Positions 1 through 6,688 of a stretch of DNA of 64,000 nt are shown in pieces. Source of the stretch: an uncultured Clostridia bacterium. Its GTDB lineage: Bacteria; Bacillota; Clostridia; Christensenellales; Borkfalkiaceae. The position numbers and the translations under genes were made by a program. The notes under the pieces were generated by a model. The model was not told the origin of the DNA. It did no database searches and saw nothing but the letters and a program-made list of their open reading frames with translations. The DNA lies in the NCBI GenBank assembly GCA_944368925.1, contig CALVXG010000003.1, positions 1 to 64,000 on the forward strand, given 5' to 3'. How positions within the stretch are numbered: the stretch's first letter is position 1; each line of letters opens with the position of its first letter.

Positions 1-369
1 AGGCGGGAAGATTACAGTACCGCGCAGGAAAAAATGCAAGTAACATACCCGAACACGTTTTTTGAAGAAGCGTTCGGAAGAAACGATTTTGAGGAATTAG
101 ACGCTATGGAACTGAAAAGCGGCAACGCCGTCGATTATCTGTTAAAGTACATAAGCAAAACGGGAGAGCGCATTGTTTACAGCCGCGGTATTCCGTCTGA
201 AATCTGCATGAAATTGCCCGCACGGGAAATCGTCACGCATTTTGTCGATTTTGTGCGCAAGTTCGTGTTGTTCGACGATACCGTGAGTTGGGAACGGGAT
301 ATAATGCACTATAAGCCGAAGCAGTTGTCCATGCTTGACTTATTGAGCCGAACTCCGCAGACCGCGTAA
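1..369 (+). CDS. C-terminal part of a probable rolling-circle replication initiator (partial at window start)
   Basis: The reading frame is open from base 1, so the ATG at 34 is internal and only the last ~122 codons of a larger gene are visible. The stretch VDYLLKYISKTGERIVYS contains two overlapping Y-x2-K patterns, the arrangement of the catalytic-tyrosine motif of HUH (rolling-circle) Rep proteins; the upstream HUH motif would lie outside the window. The Rep assignment is an inference from this motif and from context: a hairpin cluster directly downstream and an IS30 transposase nearby. A 13-bp hairpin (355-386) overlaps the stop codon. An unrelated hypothetical protein cannot be excluded. 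Confidence 0.45.
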   Translation, partial: RREDYSTAQEKMQVTYPNTFFEEAFGRNDFEELDAMELKSGNAVDYLLKYISKTGERIVYSRGIPSEICMKLPAREIVTHFVDFVRKFVLFDDTVSWERDIMHYKPKQLSMLDLLSRTPQTA

Positions 370-386
370 AAATACGCGGTTTGCGG
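355..386 (+). terminator. Hairpin overlapping the Rep stop codon
   Basis: Arms 355-367 and 374-386 pair at 12 of 13 positions around the loop AAAAAT. There is no T-run after it, so it may act on RNA stability or on replication rather than as an intrinsic terminator. Confidence 0.4.
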
Positions 387-512
387 TGATACAATGTAGT
401 TGACCTGTTTTGCGCCTGTGGCTTTACATACGGCGCATTTTGGCGTTGCCGAAAAACGGAAACGAGGTGGCTTTTGCCCCACGGAAACCCCGCTTTTCAG
501 TAGCGCAAAAAT

Positions 513-560
513 AAAAGGGCGGCGTTTCGCAAGCGATTTAGCGCGAAACCCGCCCTTTTT
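513..560 (+). repeat. 17-bp imperfect inverted repeat with flanking A/T tracts
   Basis: Arms 513-530 and 543-559 are complementary with one bulged base, around a 12-base loop. The right arm ends in TTTTT and the left arm begins with AAAA, so it could terminate transcription in either direction. It lies between the Rep fragment and the nuclease gene, which converge here. Confidence 0.5.
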
Positions 561-588
561 GCGGTGCAAAAAGGCGGTTGTGGGTTCG

Positions 589-657
589 GCAATACGCGCC
601 ACCTTGTACTGCCGCGCGAAGCGCGGCACTCGTATAGTACAAGGTGGCGCGTATTGC
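589..657. repeat. Nested 22-bp perfect inverted repeat (possible replication or recombination site)
   Basis: Arms 589-610 and 636-657 are perfectly complementary over 22 bp. The 25-base centre contains a second perfect hairpin (GCCGCGC at 611-617, GCGCGGC at 621-627, loop GAA). The whole can extrude as a two-level cruciform. It lies 22 bp past the stop codon of the minus-strand nuclease gene and ~220 bp past the Rep fragment. Such structures are typical of single-strand or double-strand origins and of recombination sites in rolling-circle elements, but the role here is an inference. Confidence 0.6.
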
Positions 658-678
658 TCTCTGTAAACAATTTGGGGG

Positions 679-1320
679 TTAATGTAACCCTAATTTTGGC
701 TTTAAGCAAGCGGCAATGTCGCGTAAGTCGCTGTCATCTATAATCAAAACTTTTTTATTTAGTTTCTTATAGATGTTTTGCGTGTAGTCTTTGCTGTTAA
801 GATACGGTTTGTTTTTTAGTTCGTTGTATTCTATGTACATATCGTAATCGGGCAGAAAAAAGTCGGGGTGTAGCGTTTTATCTTCTCCGTTTTCGGAGTA
901 GTAAATGGTTTCCTCATAAACGGCGCGGACACGTTCTTTGAAGAAAAAGTCGCTTATGATTTTTTCTGCGCGGCTTCTGACTTTTCGTCCGTCGTCGCAT
1001 TTGTATTGAAGGTTGCCGTATTCGTCAAGTATTTCGGTTTCGGTGCAATGGGTGATACGAATATCTACCGACCTGTCTTTGTATTTTGCATAGCATTTTT
1101 TGCAAAAATGTTTTCCGTTGGAGTTTTCTCCGCAGATTATGCAAGTTAACTCGTCGGTTTGCTCTGCCGTTGGTTTTTTGCAGTCGGGGCAAGGTCTGTT
1201 TGCGTAGTGCCATTTGCCGCAGTTTTCGCATTTGATGATTTTCCCTTTTTCTTTTAGGGCGTTACATTCTTTGCATAAAGGGAAAAAGCCGCTCGGTTTA
1301 CCGCAGATTTGACAGTTCAT
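679..1320 (-). CDS. Zinc-ribbon PD-(D/E)XK nuclease-like protein
   Basis: This 213-residue protein begins with paired CxxC zinc ribbons (MNCQICGK, CKEC, CENCGKW, CPDC, CIICGE, CKKC) across roughly residues 1-80. The C-terminal half has the layout of a small PD-(D/E)XK nuclease related to the DUF559/Vsr-like group: RSRAEKII with its helix glutamate, then HPDFFLPDYDMYIEYN, where PDF supplies the metal-binding aspartate and IEY the acidic strand, then a KVLIIDD strand. The usual lysine of the (D/E)xK motif is not obvious, so activity is uncertain. The gene has a GGAGGTG ribosome binding site and a long leader ending in an intrinsic terminator just before it (1321-1475). It lies between a Rep fragment and an IS30 element, which suggests a mobile-element accessory or defence role (inference). 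Confidence 0.65.
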   Translation of the reverse strand: MNCQICGKPSGFFPLCKECNALKEKGKIIKCENCGKWHYANRPCPDCKKPTAEQTDELTCIICGENSNGKHFCKKCYAKYKDRSVDIRITHCTETEILDEYGNLQYKCDDGRKVRSRAEKIISDFFFKERVRAVYEETIYYSENGEDKTLHPDFFLPDYDMYIEYNELKNKPYLNSKDYTQNIYKKLNKKVLIIDDSDLRDIAACLKPKLGLH

Positions 1321-1475
1321 ATTACACCTCCATAAAAAAAAGAGATACGCAAAAAGCGTACCTCTCCCAAAACGTACTCTTTTTGCTTGTTGCTACACAA
1401 ACATATCAAACGATATGGCAAAAAAAGAATACAGTTTTGACGGTATTCCTCGTTTGATATATTCGTTTGTGTAGC
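1321..1475 (-). promoter_or_regulatory. Attenuator-like structured leader of the nuclease gene
   Basis: Reading the minus strand from ~1475, the RNA starts with a long helix: arms 1475-1450 and 1413-1392, 22 bp interrupted by one 4-nt bulge. The helix encloses a small hairpin (1448-1443 with 1432-1427) followed by seven T. The leader ends with a hairpin (1365-1356 with 1350-1341, 9 of 10 bp) followed by eight T, an intrinsic terminator, placed directly before the GGAGGTG ribosome binding site. GCAAAAAG at 1386-1379 can pair with CTTTTTGC at 1356-1349, which would break the terminator stem. Mutually exclusive structures before a start codon are the hallmark of attenuation. The ligand is unknown. 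Confidence 0.55.
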
Positions 1476-1481
1476 GTAATA

Positions 1482-1510
1482 ATTTTACTTTAATTCGGGC
1501 TGTGTGTCAA
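1482..1510 (-). promoter_or_regulatory. Sigma-A-type promoter for the nuclease leader
   Basis: On the minus strand TTGACA (1510-1505) is followed by exactly 17 bp and TAAAAT (1487-1482). The predicted start near 1475 coincides with the first base of the long leader hairpin. Confidence 0.7.
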
Positions 1511-1579
1511 GTCGCTGTAAGTATCAAGAACGATTTTGTGATAAAATGATTTAGTTTTGAACGAAAGGAAGGTAAGGAA

Positions 1580-2635
1580 ATGAAACGGAAAGGAACGAAA
1601 AATTTAACGCGGACGCAAAGGCTTATGCTCGAAGATTGCGTGAACGCGGGTTTGAGCAAAAAGGTGATTGCCGAAAAACTCGGCGTTTGTCTTTCCACGG
1701 TGTATAAAGAGATACGGCGTGGACTGTATTACAAAAAGGTGCGCAGTTGGCACGGGTATTACGGTGACGTTCATTATAAGCAAGTACCCGCATATAGCGC
1801 GCAGATTGCGCAGGACAAATACGATTTGGCGATGACGGCGAAAGGTCGCCCGCTGAAACTCGGCAACGATTACGCTTTTGTCCGTTACGTCGAAAAACGG
1901 GTGCTTGCGGACGGTCTTTCTCCCTGCGCCGTATTGGGTGAAATCAAGCGCAATAAGATGTTCCGCACCGATATAAGCAAAGCGACGCTGTATCGGTACA
2001 TAGCGGACGGCATTTTTATGAATATCACGATGAAAGACTTGCCCGTCGGTTTGCGGAAGAAACATTACCGAAAAGCGCAGGCGAAGCGACCGCCGAAAGG
2101 TACGAGCATTGAAAAGCGTCCGAACAAAGTAGCCGAACGCAAAGAGTTCGGGCATTGGGAAATGGACTGTGTGGTCGGAAAGCAAAGTACCCGCCATGTC
2201 CTTTTGGTTCTGACCGAACGGCTCACGCGTAAAGAAGTGATATTCCGTATGCCGAACAGAAAGACGGAAAGCGTTATCCGTTGTCTGAACGTGTTGGAAC
2301 GGCGGTACGGTAAATTGTTCCGTAATGTCTTTAAGACAATAACGGTCGATAACGGCTCGGAGTTCTCCGATTTTAGCGGCATGGAAAAATCGTCCTATCG
2401 CGGCAAGCGGGTGCGCGTATATTATTGTCACCCGTACACGTCGTGTGAGCGCGGCTCAAACGAACGGCTTAACCGCGAAATACGGCGGCGCATACCGAAA
2501 GGCTCGGACATATCGAAGTTTACTGACGATGAGATACGGGCGGTCGAAGATTGGGTAAACGCCTATCCGCGCGAGATATTCGGTTACGCTACGTCTGCCG
2601 AACGGTTTGACGAGCAGATAGCCGCTTTACAGTAA
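1580..2635 (+). CDS. IS30-family transposase
   Basis: 351 residues, complete and within the IS30 size range. The N-terminus (about residues 8-50) is the IS30 helix-turn-helix that begins KNLTRTQRLMLE and ends STVYKEIRRG. The DDE catalytic core is intact: HWEMDCVVG carries the first aspartate, TVDNGSEF the second, and SCERGSNERLNREIRRRIPKG the glutamate. It cuts and joins DNA at element ends. I could not identify long terminal inverted repeats; the closest candidates are an 8-2-8 palindrome just after the stop (2638-2655) and the inverted repeats at 1392-1475. The ribosome binding site GGAAGG precedes the ATG. The element probably moved together with, or into, the adjoining Rep/nuclease module. 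Confidence 0.93.
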   Translation: MKRKGTKNLTRTQRLMLEDCVNAGLSKKVIAEKLGVCLSTVYKEIRRGLYYKKVRSWHGYYGDVHYKQVPAYSAQIAQDKYDLAMTAKGRPLKLGNDYAFVRYVEKRVLADGLSPCAVLGEIKRNKMFRTDISKATLYRYIADGIFMNITMKDLPVGLRKKHYRKAQAKRPPKGTSIEKRPNKVAERKEFGHWEMDCVVGKQSTRHVLLVLTERLTRKEVIFRMPNRKTESVIRCLNVLERRYGKLFRNVFKTITVDNGSEFSDFSGMEKSSYRGKRVRVYYCHPYTSCERGSNERLNREIRRRIPKGSDISKFTDDEIRAVEDWVNAYPREIFGYATSAERFDEQIAALQ

Positions 2636-2637
2636 GT

Positions 2638-2655
2638 TTGAAAGTACACTTTCAA
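2638..2655. repeat. 8-2-8 palindrome directly after the transposase
   Basis: TTGAAAGT, AC, ACTTTCAA form a near-perfect palindrome beginning two bases after the stop codon. It may be part of the element end or a small hairpin; no matching copy was found upstream of the transposase. Confidence 0.4.
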
Positions 2656-2701
2656 GAAGCCGCCGAAAGACGGCTGTTTTGGCGTACACGGAAAATCGGT
2701 A

Positions 2702-2737
2702 AAGGCTTATTCCTGTTTGGAATAAGCCTTATTTTCT
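2702..2737 (+). terminator. Intrinsic terminator after the IS30 transposase
   Basis: Perfect 12-bp stem (2702-2713 with 2719-2730), loop TGTTT, followed by ATTTT. Confidence 0.8.
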
Positions 2738-2961
2738 GTCTGAAACGGGCGATTTTGCCCTCATTATACCGCACCGAAAAAATTTTTTTTGAAAATTCAA
2801 AAAAATTCTATAAATTTACTTGACTTTACGAAAAATTTTTTTAATTTTTTGTTCTTTAATAGAGTCGCGCGCGCATGAGACGTTTTTTTAATAAGATGCG
2901 CAGACAGGTCGGCTTTTTTCCTTTCAGAACAAGACGCGCGGAGTCAGAGCGGTTGTTTGCA
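2738..2961. other. AT-rich non-coding stretch
   Basis: Long A and T homopolymers dominate 2775-2860. No reading frame with a ribosome binding site was seen. The far end grades into the first, heavily diverged copy of the 96-bp repeat. Confidence 0.5.
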
Positions 2962-3285
2962 GAGATAAAGCCGCGCGGCGGAAGGTTTCGTTTTACCGTC
3001 TCTTGCAAAAAAATGCCCTTCTTCCTTTGGCAAGGACGGACACGAAGCTCTGTTCTTTACGAAAAAACGTGCAGGGCGTAAGGCTTTGTTTTACCGCGGC
3101 TTACAAACAACGCCCTTTTGGGTTTGGCAAGGACAGGTACACAGGTCGTTTGTTACGAAAAAACGTGCACGACGTAAGGCTTTGTTTTACCGCAGCTTGC
3201 GAAAAAGCCCTTTTGGGTTTGACAAGGGCAGGCGCACAGATCAGGTTTTTACGAAAAAACGTGCAGGGCGGAAATTTTTGATGAT
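2962..3285. repeat. Degenerate 96-bp tandem repeat, about 3.4 copies
   Basis: The motif ACGAAAAAACGTGCA recurs with its flanks at 3058, 3154 and 3250, exactly 96 bp apart. Between these points TTTTACCG, GCCCTTTTGGGTTTG and CAAGG recur in order. A more diverged copy starts at 2962, and traces occur before it. Compensating one-base insertions and deletions between copies shift all frames, so the open frames across it are unlikely to be translated. The unit has no promoter-like or CRISPR-like organisation. Confidence 0.8.
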
Positions 3286-3384
3286 AGCAGCCATTGCGAT
3301 ACGCCGCCCCCTGCCTCTGCAATGCTCTTTGTTTGTTTTCTGCGGTTTGCGTTCCTTTTATACATGGGCATGATGCCTATCATA

Positions 3385-3550
3385 CCGAAGGGGGACGCGC
3401 TTTTCGGCGCGTCCCCCTTCGGCATATCGGTAGGTATTTACAATGGGTATAAGCAAATTGAATGTTTTTCGGCTCTGTTGCCGCCGTATTTTTCAGAAAG
3501 TCTCCTCTTCCGAAGCGGCCCGTCCGCTCTTTCTCTCATCGTTTATCTGT
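3385..3550 (-). ncRNA. Candidate small RNA upstream of the 96-bp repeat
   Basis: A canonical minus-strand promoter (3583-3555) has no gene in front of it. The transcript would run from ~3548 and end at a perfect 16-bp hairpin (3385-3400 with 3407-3422, loop TTTTCG). It contains a plausible internal helix (AGCGG with CCGCT inside AGAAAG with CTTTCT) and no open frame with a ribosome binding site. The final hairpin lacks a T-run, which weakens the 3' end assignment. I recognise no known RNA family. Confidence 0.4.
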
Positions 3551-3554
3551 CCCT

Positions 3555-3583
3555 ATTTTAACACATGAAAAGGCATTTGTCAA
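3555..3583 (-). promoter_or_regulatory. Orphan sigma-A-type promoter
   Basis: Minus strand TTGACA (3583-3578), 17 bp, TAAAAT (3560-3555). It lies downstream of the deoC terminator, and no coding sequence follows it before the tandem repeat. Confidence 0.6.
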
Positions 3584-3673
3584 ATAAAAATTAACCTTAG
3601 TTAATTATTTTTCAGATTTTTTTCGCTTTATAAAATTTTTCGAAAACCTGAGGACTATTCGAACGCGGAAAAG

Positions 3674-3791
3674 ACGGCACGGCTTAACTTTACACGAAGC
3701 CGCGCCGTTTTATGCAAAGCCGCGCGCGGGCAACAAAGAGCGCAAACACACTTTGAAAAAGAGAGCCGCGGAGCTTTTTAAGCTCCGCGGC
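3674..3791 (-). terminator. Two hairpins ending the pdp-deoC operon
   Basis: The first hairpin after deoC has a perfect 12-bp stem (3791-3780 with 3776-3765) and is followed on the minus strand by TCTCTTTTT. A second 12-bp stem with one mismatch lies at 3674-3685 / 3697-3708. Confidence 0.75.
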
Positions 3792-3796
3792 AAAGG

Positions 3797-4630
3797 TTAC
3801 ATATTGACTTTTAAGGTATCGGCGATCTCTTTGCCGGAGCTTGTCCCGATGCGGTCGGCACCCGCGGCGAGCATTTCGCGGAACTGTTCCGCGGTTTTGA
3901 TGCCGCCCGACGCCTTGACGCTGCAAGCGCCTTTGACCGTTTCTTTGAGGAGCTTCACGTCTTCGACTTTGGCGCCTTCCCCGAAATAGCCCGTGCTGGT
4001 CTTGACAAACGCGGCGCCCGCATCGCGCGCGCAGAGCGCGGCTTTGACCATTTCTTCGCGCGTGAGGAGAGAGGTTTCCAGAATGACTTTTACGGGGCTG
4101 CCCTTTGCGGCTTTCACGACCTGTTTGATCTCGCGCTTCACATACGAATAATTCCCGTTTTTGACGGCGGAAATGCAGATGACCATGTCGATCTCGTCCG
4201 CACCGTCGGCGACGGCGCGCTTGGTTTCAAAGACTTTCGTCTCCGTCTTGTTTTCCCCCATCGGGAACCCGACGACGCACGCAATTTTGATCTGCGGCGC
4301 GTTTTTCAAAAACTCGTTGCAGGCGGAAACGTAGACGGGCTGCACGCAGACCGCATAAAAACCGTACTCCACCGCTTCCGCACAAAGTTTGCGGATATCC
4401 TCGCGCTTTGCCGTCTGTTTGAGCAGAGTATGGTCGATAGTCTTCAAAAGCCTGCGGATCTCCAGAATCTTTTTCTGCCGCTTGAATTCCTCAAACTCCG
4501 CCATTTCGTCCGCAGAGATCGACGCTTTGCCCTCCGCGTCCTTTGCCTGTGCGTGCTCCGCCAATTTTTCCGTCTGTTCCGCTTCCGCAAGCGCGGGCGT
4601 CTCTTCTTTTTTCTTCCCGAATCCGAACAT
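3797..4630 (-). CDS. deoC: Deoxyribose-phosphate aldolase with N-terminal extension
   Basis: Cleaves 2-deoxyribose 5-phosphate to glyceraldehyde 3-phosphate and acetaldehyde, the last step of deoxynucleoside catabolism. The DeoC barrel covers about residues 60-277. The Schiff-base lysine is in FVKTSTGY, the partner lysine in VKASGGI, and the proton-relay aspartate in DEIDMVI. The first ~58 residues are an extra charged helical segment (MFGFGKKKEE followed by Glu/Ala/Lys-rich sequence and a predicted coiled coil) not needed for the enzyme; its role is unknown. The start codon overlaps the pdp stop (TGATG), which points to coupled translation with pyrimidine nucleoside phosphorylase. Confidence 0.93.
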   Translation of the reverse strand: MFGFGKKKEETPALAEAEQTEKLAEHAQAKDAEGKASISADEMAEFEEFKRQKKILEIRRLLKTIDHTLLKQTAKREDIRKLCAEAVEYGFYAVCVQPVYVSACNEFLKNAPQIKIACVVGFPMGENKTETKVFETKRAVADGADEIDMVICISAVKNGNYSYVKREIKQVVKAAKGSPVKVILETSLLTREEMVKAALCARDAGAAFVKTSTGYFGEGAKVEDVKLLKETVKGACSVKASGGIKTAEQFREMLAAGADRIGTSSGKEIADTLKVNM

Positions 4631-5928
4631 CAGTTATTCTCCTTTCCGATAAACCGGTAGACAAGCGGCCGCGCACGGTAAGAATCTTTCACCGAAAACG
4701 CGCTTTCCGCCAATAAAATCGCATCTTTATTTTCCTTTCTGTAAAAGATCTCCGCGATCGGTTCTCCCTTTTCCACACGATCGCCCGCACGTTTTTTCAA
4801 AACGATCCCGACCGTATGATCGATCGGATCTCCCTCTCTCGCACGCCCGCCGCCCAGCTGCGAACACGCCTTGCCAAGCGCCAGCGCCGAAACGTGCAGT
4901 TTTCCCGCGCGCGGCGCGCAGACTTGCAAGCGCCGCGGCGCCATAGGCAGAAGGGAAAAATCGTCGACCGCGCGCACATCGCCGCCCTGCGCCGAAACGA
5001 TCTGCCTGAGCTTTTCAAGCGCCGCGCCCGATTTTACCGTCCGCTCCGTCCTTTCTTCCGCCTGCTCCTTTGTCAGTCCTTCCGACATTTCCAAAATTTT
5101 GCGGCAATGGTACAGCGAAAGCGCCGCCAACGCGTTCTTTTTGCCCTTGAGAACTTCGATCGCTTCCCGCACTTCCGCATTGCACCCGACGCAGTCCCCC
5201 AGCGGCGTATCCATGCAGGTGACCGCCGCGCCGACTTTTCTTCCCGCCGCCGTTCCGATCCGCACCATCAGCTCCGCCAGCTTTACCGCGTCCGACGGCC
5301 TGCGCATGAACGCCCCGTCGCCGTATTTCACGTCCAAAAGGATCACGTCCGCAAACGACGCCAGCTTTTTGCTCATCACGGACGACGCGATCAGCGGTAT
5401 GCTGTCCACCGTCGCCGTAACGTCGCGCACCGCATACATGCGCTTGTCGGCAGGCACCGTGCTCCTGGTCTGCCCCGCAATCGCCGCCCCCACTTTATCC
5501 ACCTGCTCTTCGAATTCTTCCGCCGAAAGCGTCACCCGCAGGTTCGGAAAACTTTCCATCTTATCCAGCGTTCCGCCCGTGTGCCCCAGTCCCCTGCCCG
5601 AGTATTTCGCGCACTTCACGCCCAGGGACGCAAGCACTGGCACGAGGATCAGCGTCGTCGAATCGGACACGCCGCCCGTCGAATGTTTGTCCGCATAGAT
5701 CCCCGCCGCGGACGGCTTTTTCGCGCAGTCTCCGCTCTTTGCCATCGCGTCCGTCAGCACAAAACACTCCTCGTCCGTCATGCCCCGCCAAAGCACCGCC
5801 ATACAAAACGCCGCGATCTGCGCGTCCGACGCGCTCTCGTTTGTCACCATGTCCACAAACGCGCGGATCTGCCCCTCGCTCAATAGCTTGCCGCGTTTTT
5901 TTAATTCTATGATATCGTATGCCGTCAT
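4630..5928 (-). CDS. pdp: Pyrimidine-nucleoside phosphorylase
   Basis: Phosphorolyses thymidine, uridine and deoxyuridine, feeding deoxyribose 1-phosphate towards DeoC. 432 residues from MTAYDIIELKKRGKLL, the family's usual length. The start at 5928 is chosen because AAGGGGGAG lies ~9 bases upstream and the family N-terminus begins here, although the frame stays open further upstream. Recognisable are DKHSTGGVSD (phosphate-binding region), the conserved SRGLGHTGGTLDK segment and the C-terminal alpha/beta domain (KKRAGDRVEKGEP). It is the first gene of a two-gene operon with deoC. Confidence 0.94.
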   Translation of the reverse strand: MTAYDIIELKKRGKLLSEGQIRAFVDMVTNESASDAQIAAFCMAVLWRGMTDEECFVLTDAMAKSGDCAKKPSAAGIYADKHSTGGVSDSTTLILVPVLASLGVKCAKYSGRGLGHTGGTLDKMESFPNLRVTLSAEEFEEQVDKVGAAIAGQTRSTVPADKRMYAVRDVTATVDSIPLIASSVMSKKLASFADVILLDVKYGDGAFMRRPSDAVKLAELMVRIGTAAGRKVGAAVTCMDTPLGDCVGCNAEVREAIEVLKGKKNALAALSLYHCRKILEMSEGLTKEQAEERTERTVKSGAALEKLRQIVSAQGGDVRAVDDFSLLPMAPRRLQVCAPRAGKLHVSALALGKACSQLGGGRAREGDPIDHTVGIVLKKRAGDRVEKGEPIAEIFYRKENKDAILLAESAFSVKDSYRARPLVYRFIGKENN

Positions 5929-5983
5929 GCGACAAAACTCCCCCTTATTCGTCCTTTTCCTCCGAAGCGCTCCCCCGTATCCG

Positions 5984-5992
5984 TGGTATAAT
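5984..5992 (+). promoter_or_regulatory. Extended -10 promoter of the small membrane protein
   Basis: TGGTATAAT is an extended -10 element (TGn before TATAAT at 5987-5992). No good -35 is visible, which fits an extended -10 promoter. Transcription would start near 5999, 20 bases before the chosen start codon. Confidence 0.6.
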
Positions 5993-6018
5993 ACAAAAAA
6001 ATGCCACGGAGTATTTCT

Positions 6019-6291
6019 ATGAATCTGCTCGCTTCCACCCTCTGGGGCGGCGTCTACCTTCTGATCCTGTTCGGTCTGTGCTTCGGCGGCGTCGTCGGCG
6101 TACGGCTCCTGCAACAGCGGATCCGAACCTCAAAAAACGCGCCCCAGGAACAAAATCCTACGCCCGAAAAAACCGAAAAACCCGCCCAGGCCGAAAAGCC
6201 AAAACCCAAAGAAGTCTATTATATCGTCGAAAAAAAGAGGTCACGTCCCAAGCAAAATTATTCCAAACCCAAAAAAATCAATTTCGAATAA
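6019..6291 (+). CDS. Small single-pass membrane protein with charged tail
   Basis: 90 residues from MNLLASTLWGG. The ATG at 6019 is preferred over the one at 6001 because CGGAG lies nine bases before it and the promoter places the transcript start at about 5999. Residues 1-30 form one hydrophobic segment. A Pro/Lys/Glu-rich linker follows, then a basic C-terminus (VYYIVEKKRSRPKQNYS). No enzymatic motif is present. It stands alone, divergent from pdp and convergent with rsfS. The function is unknown; membrane topology is inferred from composition. Confidence 0.65.
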   Translation: MNLLASTLWGGVYLLILFGLCFGGVVGVRLLQQRIRTSKNAPQEQNPTPEKTEKPAQAEKPKPKEVYYIVEKKRSRPKQNYSKPKKINFE

Positions 6292-6296
6292 TCGGT

Positions 6297-6336
6297 TTCG
6301 GCGCCGCGCGCAAAATACTTTGCGCGCGGCGCCGAA
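6297..6336. terminator. 18-bp perfect hairpin between converging genes
   Basis: Arms 6297-6314 and 6319-6336 pair perfectly around the loop ATAC. It sits between the stops of the small membrane protein and rsfS and can serve both strands, though neither side has a strong T-run. Confidence 0.65.
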
Positions 6337-6340
6337 TTGC

Positions 6341-6688
6341 TCAGTCCTCAAACCTGGAAACGTTGTTCCCTTCGTCCCAGAGCCTTTCCAGATGATAGAA
6401 CAGGCGCGACTCGTCGTTGAAAACATGGACGATCACGTCGCCGTAATCCATCACGCCCCAGCGGCCTTCCCGCACCCCTTCCGTCCTGCGCGGCTCCAAG
6501 CCCGCCTTGGAAAGATGCTCTTCCAAATTTTCGCACAGCGCCTTGACCTGCGTCGTACTCCTGCCGCTGCAGATGACAAAATAATCGCAGATCACCGTCT
6601 TTTCACGGACGTCCACCGTCAGTATGTCTTCCGCTTTCTTGGAAGACAAAAATTTGCAGATCTGCTGCGTAAGTTCAAAAGATTCCAT
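6341..6688 (-). CDS. rsfS: Ribosomal silencing factor RsfS
   Basis: 115 residues, full length for the RsfS/Iojap family. It binds L14 on the 50S subunit and blocks subunit joining when nutrients are short. The family core is clear: VICDYFVICSGRSTTQVKAL and the final WGVMDYGDVIVHVF. The ATG follows the nadD-yqeK stop with no gap (TAAATG), so it is co-transcribed with and probably translationally coupled to that gene, matching the usual nadD-yqeK-rsfS order of Bacillota. Confidence 0.95.
   Translation of the reverse strand: MESFELTQQICKFLSSKKAEDILTVDVREKTVICDYFVICSGRSTTQVKALCENLEEHLSKAGLEPRRTEGVREGRWGVMDYGDVIVHVFNDESRLFYHLERLWDEGNNVSRFED

Noticed and set aside
400-666. Small frames on both strands downstream of the Rep fragment
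   Set aside because: They lie over the hairpin cluster and have no ribosome binding site.
2875-3373. Frames over the 96-bp repeat with Arg/Lys-rich repeats
   Set aside because: Indels between copies move the repeat from frame to frame, so coding selection is unlikely.
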